A stretch of 64,000 nt of DNA. Origin: JARIHC01 sp035692985 (GTDB lineage Bacteria > Patescibacteriota > Saccharimonadia > Saccharimonadales > UBA4665). Made by a program: the position numbers and the translations under genes. Below the pieces are notes generated by a model. The model saw only the letters and a program-made list of their open reading frames with translations. It made no database searches and was not told the DNA's origin. The DNA is taken from the NCBI GenBank assembly GCA_035692985.1, contig DASSHG010000009.1, positions 62,001 through 126,000 on the forward strand. The letters are read 5' to 3'. Each line of letters opens with the position of its first letter. Within the stretch, counting starts at the first letter, position 1. Below are positions 1 through 8,293 of the stretch, in pieces.

Positions 1-1
1 C

Positions 2-238
2 GTAGAGGCTATCGACAAGCCAGGATCCATTAAGCCCATCCTATATAGGTCAAGCCCTTGGAATAGAGACAAGTGGGCACCTCAAGCAAGCGGTTTATTA
101 GCCCGTTCACGATCATATGAACGACTTAGGTTACTGCCTAGAGGTTTCTTGAGTAGCCTGCGTGGTAGTGATTACGTCGTAGGGCCTTTCTTCGATAGCG
201 ACGGTGATCAAATAGTAGAGCTTACGATTGAAGCTTAG
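2..238 (+). CDS. C-terminal fragment of an unrecognised protein (partial, enters from left edge)
   Basis: An uninterrupted frame enters from the left edge and runs 78 codons to TAG; its C-terminus reads GPFFDSDGDQIVELTIEA. No start lies inside the window. It ends 4 nt inside the 3' end of the convergent radC gene, a typical tight convergent arrangement. The fragment is rich in Arg and Ser and shows no motif I recognise, so no function is proposed. It could be a chance open frame, but its length and clean convergent ending argue for a real gene. Confidence 0.5.
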   Translation, partial: VEAIDKPGSIKPILYRSSPWNRDKWAPQASGLLARSRSYERLRLLPRGFLSSLRGSDYVVGPFFDSDGDQIVELTIEA

Positions 239-1002
239 TCTTTCCCCTCAATCATTTCCAGGATGCTGACATATTGGCCGGGCGTAATGACCAGATGGTC
301 AAGCAGTTCGATGCCGAGAACTTTGCCGGCAGCGATTAACTGTTCGGTGATATGAATGTCGGGCGTGGTCGGTTCCAGCTGGCCGGATGGGTGATTGTGC
401 GCCAGGATGATCGCCACGGCACCGCGTTCAATCGCCGGCTGGAAAACCTCGCGCGGATGCACTACGTTGGAAGTCAAGCTGCCGATAGAGATTACCTCGT
501 CGTGTACAACCCGGTAGCGGCTATTTAGGTATAGGCCGCGCAGCTGCTCTTTTTGGTTGGTTCCGATCTCCTTAAGGTATTGGTAGGCTTGTTTGGCGTT
601 GCGGACGTGGACCGGCCGACCCGATGTTTGGCGGGCATAAAAACGCCGCCCCAGCTCCAGGCTGGCAACTATCTGGCAGGCTTTGTTCAGGGAAATTTCC
701 GCGGTCTGGCTAAGGCGCTGTGGGTTGAACTCGCTGGCAATCGCCTTTTCGCCGTATTCGCGCAGAGTGCGGCGGGCCATAGCTAAAACATCTTCGTTGC
801 GGTTGCCTACGCCCCATAAGATAGCTACCAGCTCGGCAACTGAAAGGTTGGTCGCGCCGCTGTGCAGCATGCGCTCGCGTGGCCGTTCGTCTTCGGGCAG
901 GTCTTTGACGCGCAGTACATACTGCGGATCAGTTTCGGTAAAAACCAGGTCATGGTCTGTGACGGCATAATCAGTGCTGGTTTTCACAAGTGTCTGTGGC
1001 AT
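235..1002 (-). CDS. radC: RadC-family JAB/MPN-domain protein
   Basis: A 255-residue RadC-family protein. An N-terminal helix-hairpin-helix-like part (about residues 45-115) precedes a JAB1/MPN metalloprotease-like domain with HNHPSG at 202-207 and Asp215. This is the JAMM signature, with Thr where the Ser of the SxxD part usually stands. RadC was historically linked to DNA repair, but its biochemical role is unsettled. Start: ATG at 1002. A -10 TATAAT lies 7 nt before the ATG, so the mRNA probably begins at the start codon. The purine-rich GGAGG further upstream would then not be transcribed. The gene stands alone on this strand, upstream of the left-edge fragment. Confidence 0.9.
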   Translation of the reverse strand: MPQTLVKTSTDYAVTDHDLVFTETDPQYVLRVKDLPEDERPRERMLHSGATNLSVAELVAILWGVGNRNEDVLAMARRTLREYGEKAIASEFNPQRLSQTAEISLNKACQIVASLELGRRFYARQTSGRPVHVRNAKQAYQYLKEIGTNQKEQLRGLYLNSRYRVVHDEVISIGSLTSNVVHPREVFQPAIERGAVAIILAHNHPSGQLEPTTPDIHITEQLIAAGKVLGIELLDHLVITPGQYVSILEMIEGKD

Positions 1003-1009
1003 AGCCCTA

Positions 1010-1015
1010 ATTATA
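1010..1015 (-). promoter_or_regulatory. -10 box of radC, leaderless
   Basis: TATAAT on the minus strand with 7 nt between hexamer and ATG(1002), placing the expected transcription start at the start codon. Confidence 0.6.
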
Positions 1016-1063
1016 CCTCCCTCTACCCCAAAAAATATTAAATCTTTGTTAAATAAGACAAAA

Positions 1064-2662
1064 TTACAATCCCAGCTTGATTGGTTTCAGGATAATTTTA
1101 CGCAGCCGGTTAAAGAGCGGTTTGACCTCATCCAGGCCGAACAGCGCCGATACGCCAATATGAACGCCGAAAGTAACAGCGGCTATAAGCAGTAACTTGG
1201 AACCCAGCTCAAAAATACCTTTATCCTTAATGCCGAGCGGATATAGCGATATCATAACGAAAGCGGCGACCACGCTAAAGCCGGTTACCGACACAATACG
1301 CCAGACACCGCCCCAGAAACGGACATCAAACAGCTTGGGGTCGCGTACCAGCATGATGATTGACAGCACAAAAACTTCTAGCGCGGCAACGATTGACTGA
1401 GCCAGTGCCAGACCGGCTACGCCGTAAGCGCGAGGCCGGGACAAGCTAATCGCCAGGAATACGTTCAGAGCGATAACAAATAGCGAAACAACCAGCGGGG
1501 TAATAGTGTCTTTTTGGGCATAATACCAGCGCGAAATCAGCGAATATAATATGCGGAAGAAGATGGCCGCCGCGAGAAAACCAAAGATGGTGGCGATCTG
1601 GTTGTTGCCGTTAGTATAAATCAAGCGAGCCAGGTAGCCGCGGGCGAAGTAGCAAACCGTCACCAGCGGCGCGCTAATCCAAATCATAGCCCGTAGGACC
1701 GTTAAGAAATCTTTTCGGAATAGATCCGGCCGGTGCTGGCTGAGCCGCGCATTAAGCCGCGGGAAAGCCGCCGTGGAAATAGCCGTGCCAATGAGTAAAA
1801 TCGGTGCCGTGCTCAAAATATAGGCATTGCTCCAATAGGTTATACTGCCCGATCCCAGACCGCTGGCAATATGTGTCTCAACTACGTTTTCAACCTGGTC
1901 CATGCCCTGGTCCAGCGAGCGCGGAGGCAAGTTGCGCAGCACGGTGTGGAATTCACGGCTTTTCCACATAATGTTCGGCCGCCAATTAAAACTGGTGCCC
2001 CACAAGCCGCAAGCCACTATTATCAACTGCAAAACGGCGCCAATCAGGGCGCCTACGCCCAAACCAACCAACCCAATATTGTCCTTGAAAATAAAGATAC
2101 TCATAATGATCGACAGGTTGTAAAACAGCGGTGCGATGGCAAAGAAGAAAAAGCGCCCCATAGTTTGCTGGACACTGGTCAGGATTCCGGAAATAGTAAA
2201 TAGCAACGGGTTAAGAGCCAGGAAGCGCATAATGGTGGCCGCAGTATGCAGCTGCGTCGGCGACAAGCCTGGCGCCACGATATGCTTAATAAGCGGTTCG
2301 GCAAAAATCAGGATGATAACTGCTACCACTGCCATGATGATAGCCAGCAGGTTCAGCAGCGAGTCAGCCAGCTCCCAGGCGCTGCGCCGGCCAATACGAT
2401 GCAGCCGGTCTGATAAAACAGGCATGAAAGCCACGCCCAAAGCACCGGCCGCCAACGTGAAAAAGAAAAAATCCGGAATGGTGAAAGCGGCGAAATAGGC
2501 ATCGGTGCTTTGCGGTCCGGTGGTTGGGAAGTTAGCATTTACCAGCTTGGTGCGCAAGAAACCCAGCAATTGGCCGGCAAAAGCCGTCGACATTAGCAAT
2601 AAAGCGGCATTGCTGATGTTGATGCGCGGCTTCTTTTTTATCGGCGCGGTCGGGCTATTCAT
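1064..2662 (-). CDS. murJ: Lipid II flippase MurJ (MviN family)
   Basis: A 532-residue polytopic membrane protein with about 14 hydrophobic segments. MVF/MurJ family features include an N-terminal stretch around LGFLRTKLVNANFPTTG and an internal basic segment (SLDQGMDQVENVVETHIASGLGSGSITYWSNAYIL) typical of the family. MurJ flips the undecaprenyl-linked peptidoglycan precursor lipid II across the cytoplasmic membrane. Length fits the family. The basic N-terminus (PIKKKPRI) is cytoplasmic. Upstream is a -10-like TATACT about 17 nt before the ATG, which would leave a leader of about 10 nt without a Shine-Dalgarno. It lies downstream of ftsH on the same strand with a 61-nt gap. Confidence 0.92.
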   Translation of the reverse strand: MNSPTAPIKKKPRINISNAALLLMSTAFAGQLLGFLRTKLVNANFPTTGPQSTDAYFAAFTIPDFFFFTLAAGALGVAFMPVLSDRLHRIGRRSAWELADSLLNLLAIIMAVVAVIILIFAEPLIKHIVAPGLSPTQLHTAATIMRFLALNPLLFTISGILTSVQQTMGRFFFFAIAPLFYNLSIIMSIFIFKDNIGLVGLGVGALIGAVLQLIIVACGLWGTSFNWRPNIMWKSREFHTVLRNLPPRSLDQGMDQVENVVETHIASGLGSGSITYWSNAYILSTAPILLIGTAISTAAFPRLNARLSQHRPDLFRKDFLTVLRAMIWISAPLVTVCYFARGYLARLIYTNGNNQIATIFGFLAAAIFFRILYSLISRWYYAQKDTITPLVVSLFVIALNVFLAISLSRPRAYGVAGLALAQSIVAALEVFVLSIIMLVRDPKLFDVRFWGGVWRIVSVTGFSVVAAFVMISLYPLGIKDKGIFELGSKLLLIAAVTFGVHIGVSALFGLDEVKPLFNRLRKIILKPIKLGL

Positions 2663-2723
2663 TGTTCAATTCACCCTATAGTATAAAGCAGCCGGTGGTG
2701 AGATAACAGGGCAATTATAGCTA

Positions 2724-4592
2724 TTAATACAAGCTGGCGCCGGCAGGCATTTTGGAGCCTTTGAGGGTTTCCAGGACTTCGTCGGCGTTGACGGTTTCTT
2801 TTTCCAGCAGCCTGTCTTTGAGTTTTTCGAGATGTGACAGGTTGGCTTTTATAACGGTGCGGGCGCGGGTAGCCGCTTCCGTGATCAGTGACTCTACTTC
2901 GTCATCGATGGCTTTGGCCGTTTCGTCGGAGTAGTCGCGTTCGTGAATGAGCTTGTCGATCATCATGCCGTCATCGGTCTTGAAGACCTGGTCGCGCAGT
3001 TTCTGGCCCATGCCCTGGTTGACAATCATATCGCGGGCTACTTCGGCGGCATGTTGCAAGTCGTTGCTGGCGCCGGTGGTTATGCGGTCTTTGCCCAGCA
3101 CCACTTCCTCGGCGATGCGGCCGCCGAGGCCGCGGGCCAGCATATCTTTGAATTGTATGAGCGAAACGAACACCCTGTCTTCGGGCGGGATGAACCAGGT
3201 TACACCGCCGGCGGCACCGCGCGGAATAATAGTCACTTTGTGCACCGGATCGCTATCCGGCAATACGTGGCCCACCAAAGCATGTCCGGCTTCGTGGTAG
3301 GCGGTTGTTAGCTTATCGGCCTCGGTCATAACTTTGCTCTTGCGTTCCGGACCAATGGCGACGCGCTCAAAAGCGTCGGTTACGTCATGCTCGGTGATTT
3401 CATTATGCGAGTTGCGGGCGGCGATGATGGCTGACTCATTGGCTATGTTGGCTAGGTCGGCGCCGGATGAGCCGGCGGCTTTGGCGGCCAGAGAATCGAG
3501 GTCGACTTTTTTGCTAAGCGGCTTTTTGGCAAAATGGACCTTCAGGATGGCTTCGCGGTCTTTGCGGTCCGGCAGACTGATGTTAACCCGGCGGTCAAAC
3601 CGGCCGGGTCGCAACAGCGCCGGGTCAAGCACGTCAGACCGGTTAGTGGCGGCTAAGACAATAACGTTTTGGCCCTGTTCAAAACCGTCCATCTCTACCA
3701 GGATCTGGTTCAGTGTTTGTTCGCGCTCGTCGTGTCCGCCACCCATGCCGGAACCGCGGCGACGGCCAACGGCATCAATTTCATCAACGAAAATAATACA
3801 TGGGGCGTTCTTTTTGGCTTTGGCGAACAGGTCGCGCACCCGGCTGGCACCGACGCCGACGAACATTTCCACGAACTCAGAACCGGAAATACTAAAGAAT
3901 GGCACATTGGCCTCGCCGGCGGCGGCCCGGGCTAGCATGGTCTTGCCAGTGCCCGGCGGGCCGACCAGCAACACGCCTTTGGGAATCCGGGCGCCCATAC
4001 TGGCGAATTTTTTAGGAAATTTAAGGAATTCAACGACTTCTTCCAAATCTTGCTTGGCCTCAGCGCTGCCGGCAATCTCTTTAAATGTCATTTTATCTTT
4101 TTCGTTGCCGTAGAGGCGGGCCCGGCTTTTGCCGAAACTCAGCGCCTGGTTGCCCTGGCCCTGGGCGCTCCGCAGCATGTAATAAAGAATGCCGCCGATT
4201 AACAGCACCGGTACGATAGCCTCGGCCAAGCCGAGCCAAGTAGAGTTACTGCTGGAGGCGGGCTTGTACGAAACAGAGACTTTGGAAGTATTGAAACCCT
4301 GCTCTTTCAAGCTGGAGTTAGTGTCCACATAGGTCTTTAGGGTAGCGCGGCTCTCGCCTTTCGGTGTAATATCTAGCTCGTTATTGCTGACTACTATTTT
4401 GCTGTACTTACCGGCGTTGGTATCAGCGATTGCCTGGCTGGCGGAAATAGTCTTTAGCGAACTGGGTTGGTTCACTGCCGCCACAATCACCAGACCGAAT
4501 AATATAATCAGCGCGATAAAACCCGCATTTTTCATGCCGCGATTATTGCCCTTGGTTGGCTTACGATTGGGCCGTAAGGATTTTTTATCCAT
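2724..4592 (-). CDS. ftsH: ATP-dependent zinc metalloprotease FtsH
   Basis: A 622-residue membrane AAA+ protease that degrades misfolded membrane proteins and short-lived regulators. Layout: a basic N-terminus, TM1 about 23-40, an extracytoplasmic region, TM2 about 119-140, AAA domain with Walker A GPPGTGKT (211-218), Walker B IIFVDEID (about 266-273), second region of homology RPGRFDRR (328-335), then zinc protease HEAGH (433-437). All key residues are present and length is standard. Start ATG 4592 has TATAAT 7 nt upstream, so the mRNA is probably leaderless. It follows tilS by 33 nt on the same strand; tilS-ftsH adjacency is common in bacteria. Confidence 0.97.
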   Translation of the reverse strand: MDKKSLRPNRKPTKGNNRGMKNAGFIALIILFGLVIVAAVNQPSSLKTISASQAIADTNAGKYSKIVVSNNELDITPKGESRATLKTYVDTNSSLKEQGFNTSKVSVSYKPASSSNSTWLGLAEAIVPVLLIGGILYYMLRSAQGQGNQALSFGKSRARLYGNEKDKMTFKEIAGSAEAKQDLEEVVEFLKFPKKFASMGARIPKGVLLVGPPGTGKTMLARAAAGEANVPFFSISGSEFVEMFVGVGASRVRDLFAKAKKNAPCIIFVDEIDAVGRRRGSGMGGGHDEREQTLNQILVEMDGFEQGQNVIVLAATNRSDVLDPALLRPGRFDRRVNISLPDRKDREAILKVHFAKKPLSKKVDLDSLAAKAAGSSGADLANIANESAIIAARNSHNEITEHDVTDAFERVAIGPERKSKVMTEADKLTTAYHEAGHALVGHVLPDSDPVHKVTIIPRGAAGGVTWFIPPEDRVFVSLIQFKDMLARGLGGRIAEEVVLGKDRITTGASNDLQHAAEVARDMIVNQGMGQKLRDQVFKTDDGMMIDKLIHERDYSDETAKAIDDEVESLITEAATRARTVIKANLSHLEKLKDRLLEKETVNADEVLETLKGSKMPAGASLY

Positions 4593-4599
4593 GGCTAAG

Positions 4600-4605
4600 A
4601 TTATA
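4600..4605 (-). promoter_or_regulatory. -10 box of ftsH, leaderless
   Basis: TATAAT on the minus strand, 7 nt before ATG(4592). It lies in the 33-nt tilS-ftsH gap, so ftsH can be transcribed independently of tilS. Confidence 0.6.
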
Positions 4606-4625
4606 CCCTCGCATGTAAATTTTTC

Positions 4626-5501
4626 CTAGCGCTCTGCCACGACGAGTGCCAAACTATCGTGCTGGGCTTTCATAATGGCCCCTCCCGCCACATCGAATTG
4701 CCGGTCAGTCGGCCCTGTCTTAGCGGCTACTACTAGCCTCTCCAGCGTCCTGCGATCAAAGTCGCGGATGTCATGCTGGCGCAACCACGCAGCCATAACC
4801 TCCAGTGACACTTGATGCGGCAGTTGGTTAAACCACAGCTTATCTATGAGTTGGCCACTGATTTGCTGTCCTAAAAATATGTCGAGTTCGTTATTATTAT
4901 CCCGCGCTTGTTCCAAAAGTTTTAAAAAAGCTTGCCTATTTTGTTCGTCAAAACGCGGCACAAGATTGTGGCGGATGTAATTCCGCAAATAAGTCCGGTC
5001 TGTATTGGTGCTGTCTTCGCGCCACTCTAAGCCATGCCGATGAGCATAGGCAATGAGGTCCTTTTTAGGTACTTTGAGCAGCGGCCGTTTTAGGCCTGGC
5101 CGGTCACCAAGAGCGCTCAAACCTTTCCGGCCGGTTCCGCGCAACAGATTAATAATGGCTGTTTCCAGAACGTCATCCTGGTGATGGGCAGTGATAATTG
5201 CATGGGCCCCATACTTATGCTGGATTTTTTTTAGGAAGTCATAACGGGCCTGCCGGGCTGCGGCCTCGCTGGCACCGGCTCCCAGCCGGCCTTCGGCGCA
5301 CTCAAACGGTACATCGTAATTCCGTGTCAAAGACTCCGCGAACCACTTGTCTTGGGTTGAATCACTCCGCATGCCATGGTCAAAATGCGCCACCACGAGG
5401 TCTACATTAGGCAACCCGCATAGCAAATCCAGCAAAACCACCGAATCCACGCCGCCTGATACGGCAACTACATACTTGCCCGGCTCCAGCTTAATATCCA
5501 T
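4626..5501 (-). CDS. tilS: tRNA(Ile)-lysidine synthetase TilS
   Basis: A 291-residue N-type ATP pyrophosphatase with the PP-loop SGGVDS at 15-20, followed by family signatures AHFDHGMR, ITAHHQDDVLETAIINLLRGTGRKGLSAL and the RPLL...REDSTN region. TilS converts C34 of tRNA-Ile2(CAU) to lysidine so that it reads AUA and is charged with Ile rather than Met. The protein is on the short side, with a reduced or absent C-terminal domain. Its probable substrate gene, a tRNA-Ile2(CAU), lies about 4.4 kb away at 9907. ATG 5501 has TATAAT 8 nt upstream, shared with the divergent phosphatase gene. Confidence 0.95.
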   Translation of the reverse strand: MDIKLEPGKYVVAVSGGVDSVVLLDLLCGLPNVDLVVAHFDHGMRSDSTQDKWFAESLTRNYDVPFECAEGRLGAGASEAAARQARYDFLKKIQHKYGAHAIITAHHQDDVLETAIINLLRGTGRKGLSALGDRPGLKRPLLKVPKKDLIAYAHRHGLEWREDSTNTDRTYLRNYIRHNLVPRFDEQNRQAFLKLLEQARDNNNELDIFLGQQISGQLIDKLWFNQLPHQVSLEVMAAWLRQHDIRDFDRRTLERLVVAAKTGPTDRQFDVAGGAIMKAQHDSLALVVAER

Positions 5502-5505
5502 CCAG

Positions 5506-5515
5506 TATAATTATA
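5506..5515. promoter_or_regulatory. Overlapping divergent -10 boxes, tilS / histidine phosphatase
   Basis: The palindrome TATAATTATA holds a plus-strand TATAAT (5506-5511, 6 nt before GTG 5518) and a minus-strand TATAAT (5510-5515, 8 nt before tilS ATG 5501). The start codons are only 16 nt apart, so both transcripts must be leaderless or nearly so. No good -35 is visible for either. Confidence 0.65.
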
Positions 5516-5517
5516 GT

Positions 5518-6060
5518 GTGAAACAGCTCTACTTCATACGCCACGGCGAAAGCGAGTTCAATGCCGCCCATGTCTGGAACGGTTCATCGGACACGCCGCT
5601 GACGCCCAAAGGCCGCGAACAGGCCAAACTGGCGGGACAAAGGGCTCGCCAGCAAGGTCTGGCGTTCGATGTTATTATCAGCTCGCCGCTCTCACGAGCT
5701 CACGATACAGCTAAACACGTGGCTTCCGAACTAGACTATCCCCATGACAAGATTATCCTCAGCGACCACTTTATAGAACGCGATTTTGGCAATCTGGAAG
5801 GCCGCAAAGACCTGGTGGCCGGCACTAAATATTTCATAGACGAGTCAGCCATAGACCCTTACGATGGCGTGGAACGGTTGCAAGACCTACAGAAACGCAT
5901 GGATGATTTCCTAGCTTACCTGCATAGTCTGCCGCACGACACGATTCTGGTAGTTGGCCACGGCGGCTCCGGACGGGCTTTGCGCCGGGCCATCCACAAA
6001 GAGCCGCTAGGCAAGCGCGGTAAAAGCCTCGGCAACGCCGAACTAGTGAGGTTTATATGA
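5518..6060 (+). CDS. Histidine phosphatase (phosphoglycerate mutase-like) family protein
   Basis: A 180-residue member of the histidine phosphatase superfamily with the catalytic RHGES at residues 8-12, an SPLSRAHDTAKHV segment, and a second active-site His in VVGHGGSGRA. Substrate cannot be read from sequence: phosphoglycerate, a nucleotide or a sugar phosphate are all possible. The start is placed at GTG 5518, not at upstream in-frame codons that lie inside tilS, because VKQLYFIRHGES is the natural family start and TATAAT ends 6 nt earlier. Its stop overlaps the next gene's ATG (ATGA), so the two are translationally coupled. Confidence 0.85.
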   Translation: MKQLYFIRHGESEFNAAHVWNGSSDTPLTPKGREQAKLAGQRARQQGLAFDVIISSPLSRAHDTAKHVASELDYPHDKIILSDHFIERDFGNLEGRKDLVAGTKYFIDESAIDPYDGVERLQDLQKRMDDFLAYLHSLPHDTILVVGHGGSGRALRRAIHKEPLGKRGKSLGNAELVRFI

Positions 6061-6680
6061 CAAAGCAAGGTAACCTACCATCAATGGACAGGCTAATGGA
6101 GCTGCAGCAACTAATCGCCGATTTTGCTGATATTAAACGCATGGTACCTATCATGGATAAGCAACGCAGCGAAAATGATGTTGAACATAGTTACGGACTG
6201 GCGCTTACCTGCTGGTTCCTAGCACCCAAAATTGCCCCGACTTTAGCTTTAACTAAAATCCTCAAGTATGCCCTCGCCCATGACATAGTAGAAATACATA
6301 GCGGTGATGTTTTCGCATTTGATAAAAAGAAAGTCCACACCAAAGATGCCCAAGAAGATAGGGCGCTGAATAAACTGGGTCGGGAGTGGGCAGATTTTCC
6401 TGAGTTAGTCGATGCTGCCCGTACTTATAAAAACAAGAGTGATGCCGAAGCCAGATTCGTGTATGCGGTAGATAAAATATTGCCAGCGATCATGACTAAA
6501 ATCGGTGTAGATGAAAAATTTTGGACAAAACATAAAATAACGCGTGAGATGCACGAAACAGAAAAGCGCACTAAGATGAGTCATTCGCCAGAGGTTCTAC
6601 CTTATGTAGACCTGATTAATGAATGGATGCTCAACCCTGACAGATTTTATAAGCCATCACGAGCTGGCCAACAGATGTGA
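6057..6680 (+). CDS. HD-domain hydrolase (YfbR/5'-nucleotidase-like)
   Basis: A 207-residue HD-superfamily protein. Metal-binding residues include His44 in NDVEHSYGLA, HD at 75-76 and Glu79 in AHDIVEIHSGDV, and a distal Asp in AVDKILPAIM. This layout resembles YfbR-like 5'-deoxynucleotidases and related HD phosphohydrolases. It overlaps the preceding histidine phosphatase by ATGA, so a joint role in phosphate-ester or nucleotide turnover is plausible. It ends 32 nt before tRNA-Met. Confidence 0.8.
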   Translation: MTKQGNLPSMDRLMELQQLIADFADIKRMVPIMDKQRSENDVEHSYGLALTCWFLAPKIAPTLALTKILKYALAHDIVEIHSGDVFAFDKKKVHTKDAQEDRALNKLGREWADFPELVDAARTYKNKSDAEARFVYAVDKILPAIMTKIGVDEKFWTKHKITREMHETEKRTKMSHSPEVLPYVDLINEWMLNPDRFYKPSRAGQQM

Positions 6681-6712
6681 ATCGTGGTATATTTTACCCT
6701 GATACGGCATAC

Positions 6713-6789
6713 GGCGGCGTAGCTCAGTTGGTTAGAGCACAGGACTCATAAGCCTGGGGTCAGTGGTTCAAGTCCACTCGCCGCTACCA
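6713..6789 (+). tRNA. tRNA-Met(CAU), elongator
   Basis: A full cloverleaf: acceptor GGCGGCG/CGCCGCU (with a G1-U72 pair), D-stem GCUC/GAGC, loop CUCAUAA (anticodon CAU), T-stem AGUGG/CCACU, A73 and an encoded CCA at 6787-6789. The body (GUAGCUCAGUUGGUUAGAGCAC and GGGGUCA) resembles bacterial elongator Met, not initiator or Ile2. The last anticodon-stem pair (31-39) is A-G, a mismatch. Confidence 0.92.
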
Positions 6790-6835
6790 TTTTTATTCAT
6801 GCTTATGCTTGCTCACGAGTTGTTAGATAGTTTAG

Positions 6836-6841
6836 GATAAT
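6836..6841 (+). promoter_or_regulatory. -10 box of the 6850 gene, leaderless
   Basis: GATAAT in the context TAGGATAAT, 8 nt before ATG(6850). No Shine-Dalgarno lies between hexamer and ATG. Confidence 0.5.
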
Positions 6842-6849
6842 GACAGCTT

Positions 6850-7548
6850 ATGTCCAATCCTGAACATACTACAAATCATGACATTGACAACTACATTCAT
6901 CCTCCCCTAAATCCTGGTTCTGATCCTGCCGAAACAGCCGTTAGGCTGGAAGCCAAACGAGCTAAAATTAGACAATCTATGGAGACTTTCAGTCAGCGGC
7001 AGGCGGCATCGGCGGCCAGAGCCCAGGCCCGGAAAGACAAACGTGACCGCGAACTGCTAGCCCAGCGAGAGGGTAAAACTTACCGCCGGCCAAAACTGAC
7101 TTATAAAGACAACCCAACGGGCTATGGCTGGCTCATACCTAAAGATGGCAGCACGCCGCCTATCTTAGTTTCTCACGACGCAAAGACCGACGGTCTCTTC
7201 ATCTCACGAAATGGTGATGACGAAAAAAGCCAGAAAAGTCCGGTCTTTGAGCTGATTTACCAAGGCTCCTGGGACATAGTTAATCTTCTGGAGATGCAGG
7301 TCTTGCCTGACACTACAGAAGATCAACCGCCGCGACACCTAGCTTTTTTTGATAAAAAAGGAGTGTTCTACGATCAGGCCAGGCTAAAGAGGCTTGACGA
7401 ACATCTTCATAACGATGGCGAGACATTTTCCGTCAAGCACACTGCCGTCTTTTCCCTGCCACACAATGGCAAGGAGTATGATATGCCCATAGCTATTGAT
7501 AACATTTATTGCATCTCTCTGGCTAGGCCAGAAGACCCCGGTTCTTAA
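6850..7548 (+). CDS. Hypothetical protein with charged helical N-terminal region
   Basis: A 232-residue soluble protein that I do not recognise. Residues about 28-75 are strongly charged and helical (RLEAKRAKIRQSMETFSQRQAASAARAQARKDKRDRELLAQ, not a clear heptad repeat). The rest is a globular alpha/beta-looking domain with FELIYQGSWDIVNLLEMQVLP. There is no signal peptide or membrane segment. It starts at ATG 6850, 8 nt downstream of GATAAT, and follows tRNA-Met by 60 nt. No clear terminator follows. Confidence 0.7.
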   Translation: MSNPEHTTNHDIDNYIHPPLNPGSDPAETAVRLEAKRAKIRQSMETFSQRQAASAARAQARKDKRDRELLAQREGKTYRRPKLTYKDNPTGYGWLIPKDGSTPPILVSHDAKTDGLFISRNGDDEKSQKSPVFELIYQGSWDIVNLLEMQVLPDTTEDQPPRHLAFFDKKGVFYDQARLKRLDEHLHNDGETFSVKHTAVFSLPHNGKEYDMPIAIDNIYCISLARPEDPGS

Positions 7549-7580
7549 GCAGAAAAATTTTAGATGCTTTGTCTAGATAA

Positions 7581-7670
7581 CTAGAGCTTTTCCAATATAA
7601 GATCAACTTCTTTGATCTCCTGGTCGGGTGTGGCCACGTACTCAAACGATAGGCCGCTGGAAGATTTCAC
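7581..7670 (-). CDS. Possible 29-residue small protein
   Basis: A GTG-initiated frame of 29 codons ending in TAG (KSSSGLSFEYVATPDQEIKEV then DLILEKL). AAGGAG lies 8 nt before the GTG (complement 7679-7684), an unusually good Shine-Dalgarno for this genome. A TATTAT -10-like hexamer lies at 7738-7743 on the same strand. The peptide is acidic and soluble. It sits in an otherwise empty 229-nt gap. It may be a short conserved protein or a chance frame. Confidence 0.4.
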   Translation of the reverse strand: MKSSSGLSFEYVATPDQEIKEVDLILEKL

Positions 7671-7777
7671 TACAATTACTCCTTTTTTGTTTTATTTTTT
7701 AGTGTTGGTTTATTTTTGTTTGGATTAACCTATGTCCATAATACCGTTTATGCTTACCGCGGCACAAGTGCGTTAGG

Positions 7778-8146
7778 TCAATAATGTGTTGTATTTTTTG
7801 CAGATTTGTTGGTCACCCAGACAGCTACCACAGCCAGCACTACCAGAATAGCCACCACGACCAGCAAGACACCATTCGGATGATGCTGCGGTTTGGGGTC
7901 CGGTTTAGTCGTTTGGGCAACGGTTTGCGTCGAGGCGTCCAGGTTGGCCACCGGCAAGATAGTACTGTTTAACGGAATGCCGTCGCTGCCGCCCCCCGGT
8001 CCAGCCAAAAGACTATCAGCCGTACCCGGCTGAACGCTCTTAGCCGCCGCGGCCGGCGGCGCGCCGGAACCAGCCGACATTTGCGGGCTCTGGGTGTTTG
8101 CCTGGCTGGTAGGTCCCCCACCGCCGCCAGTAATTGATAGTGCCAT
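7778..8146 (-). CDS. Small C-terminally anchored membrane protein
   Basis: A 122-residue protein. A low-complexity N-terminal two-thirds rich in Gly, Ala, Pro, Ser and Gln is followed by a polar PKPQHHPNG stretch and one strong hydrophobic segment (about 92-112, VLLVVVAILVVLAVVAVWV) close to the C-terminus. There is no signal peptide, so it is probably a tail-anchored membrane protein. Function is unknown. The start at ATG 8146 has TACAAT 8 nt upstream. Confidence 0.65.
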   Translation of the reverse strand: MALSITGGGGGPTSQANTQSPQMSAGSGAPPAAAAKSVQPGTADSLLAGPGGGSDGIPLNSTILPVANLDASTQTVAQTTKPDPKPQHHPNGVLLVVVAILVVLAVVAVWVTNKSAKNTTHY

Positions 8147-8154
8147 TACGCCCT

Positions 8155-8160
8155 ATTGTA
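8155..8160 (-). promoter_or_regulatory. -10 box of the 8146 gene, leaderless
   Basis: TACAAT on the minus strand, 8 nt before ATG(8146). Confidence 0.5.
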
Positions 8161-8293
8161 AAGTACCTGGCCAGGATTAACTACTTTTTCTTAGCCCTGG
8201 AAACAGTCGGCAAGCGGCCGCATGACAATGAACTCGCGTGGCTAGGTTAGCGGACATTAGCGGCAAGATAGACTATATCAGGCTGCCAAATTA

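Noticed and set aside
5347..5517. Upstream extension of the histidine phosphatase frame
   Set aside because: It would overlap most of the first part of tilS, has no family similarity, and the -10 box at 5506-5511 places the start at GTG 5518.
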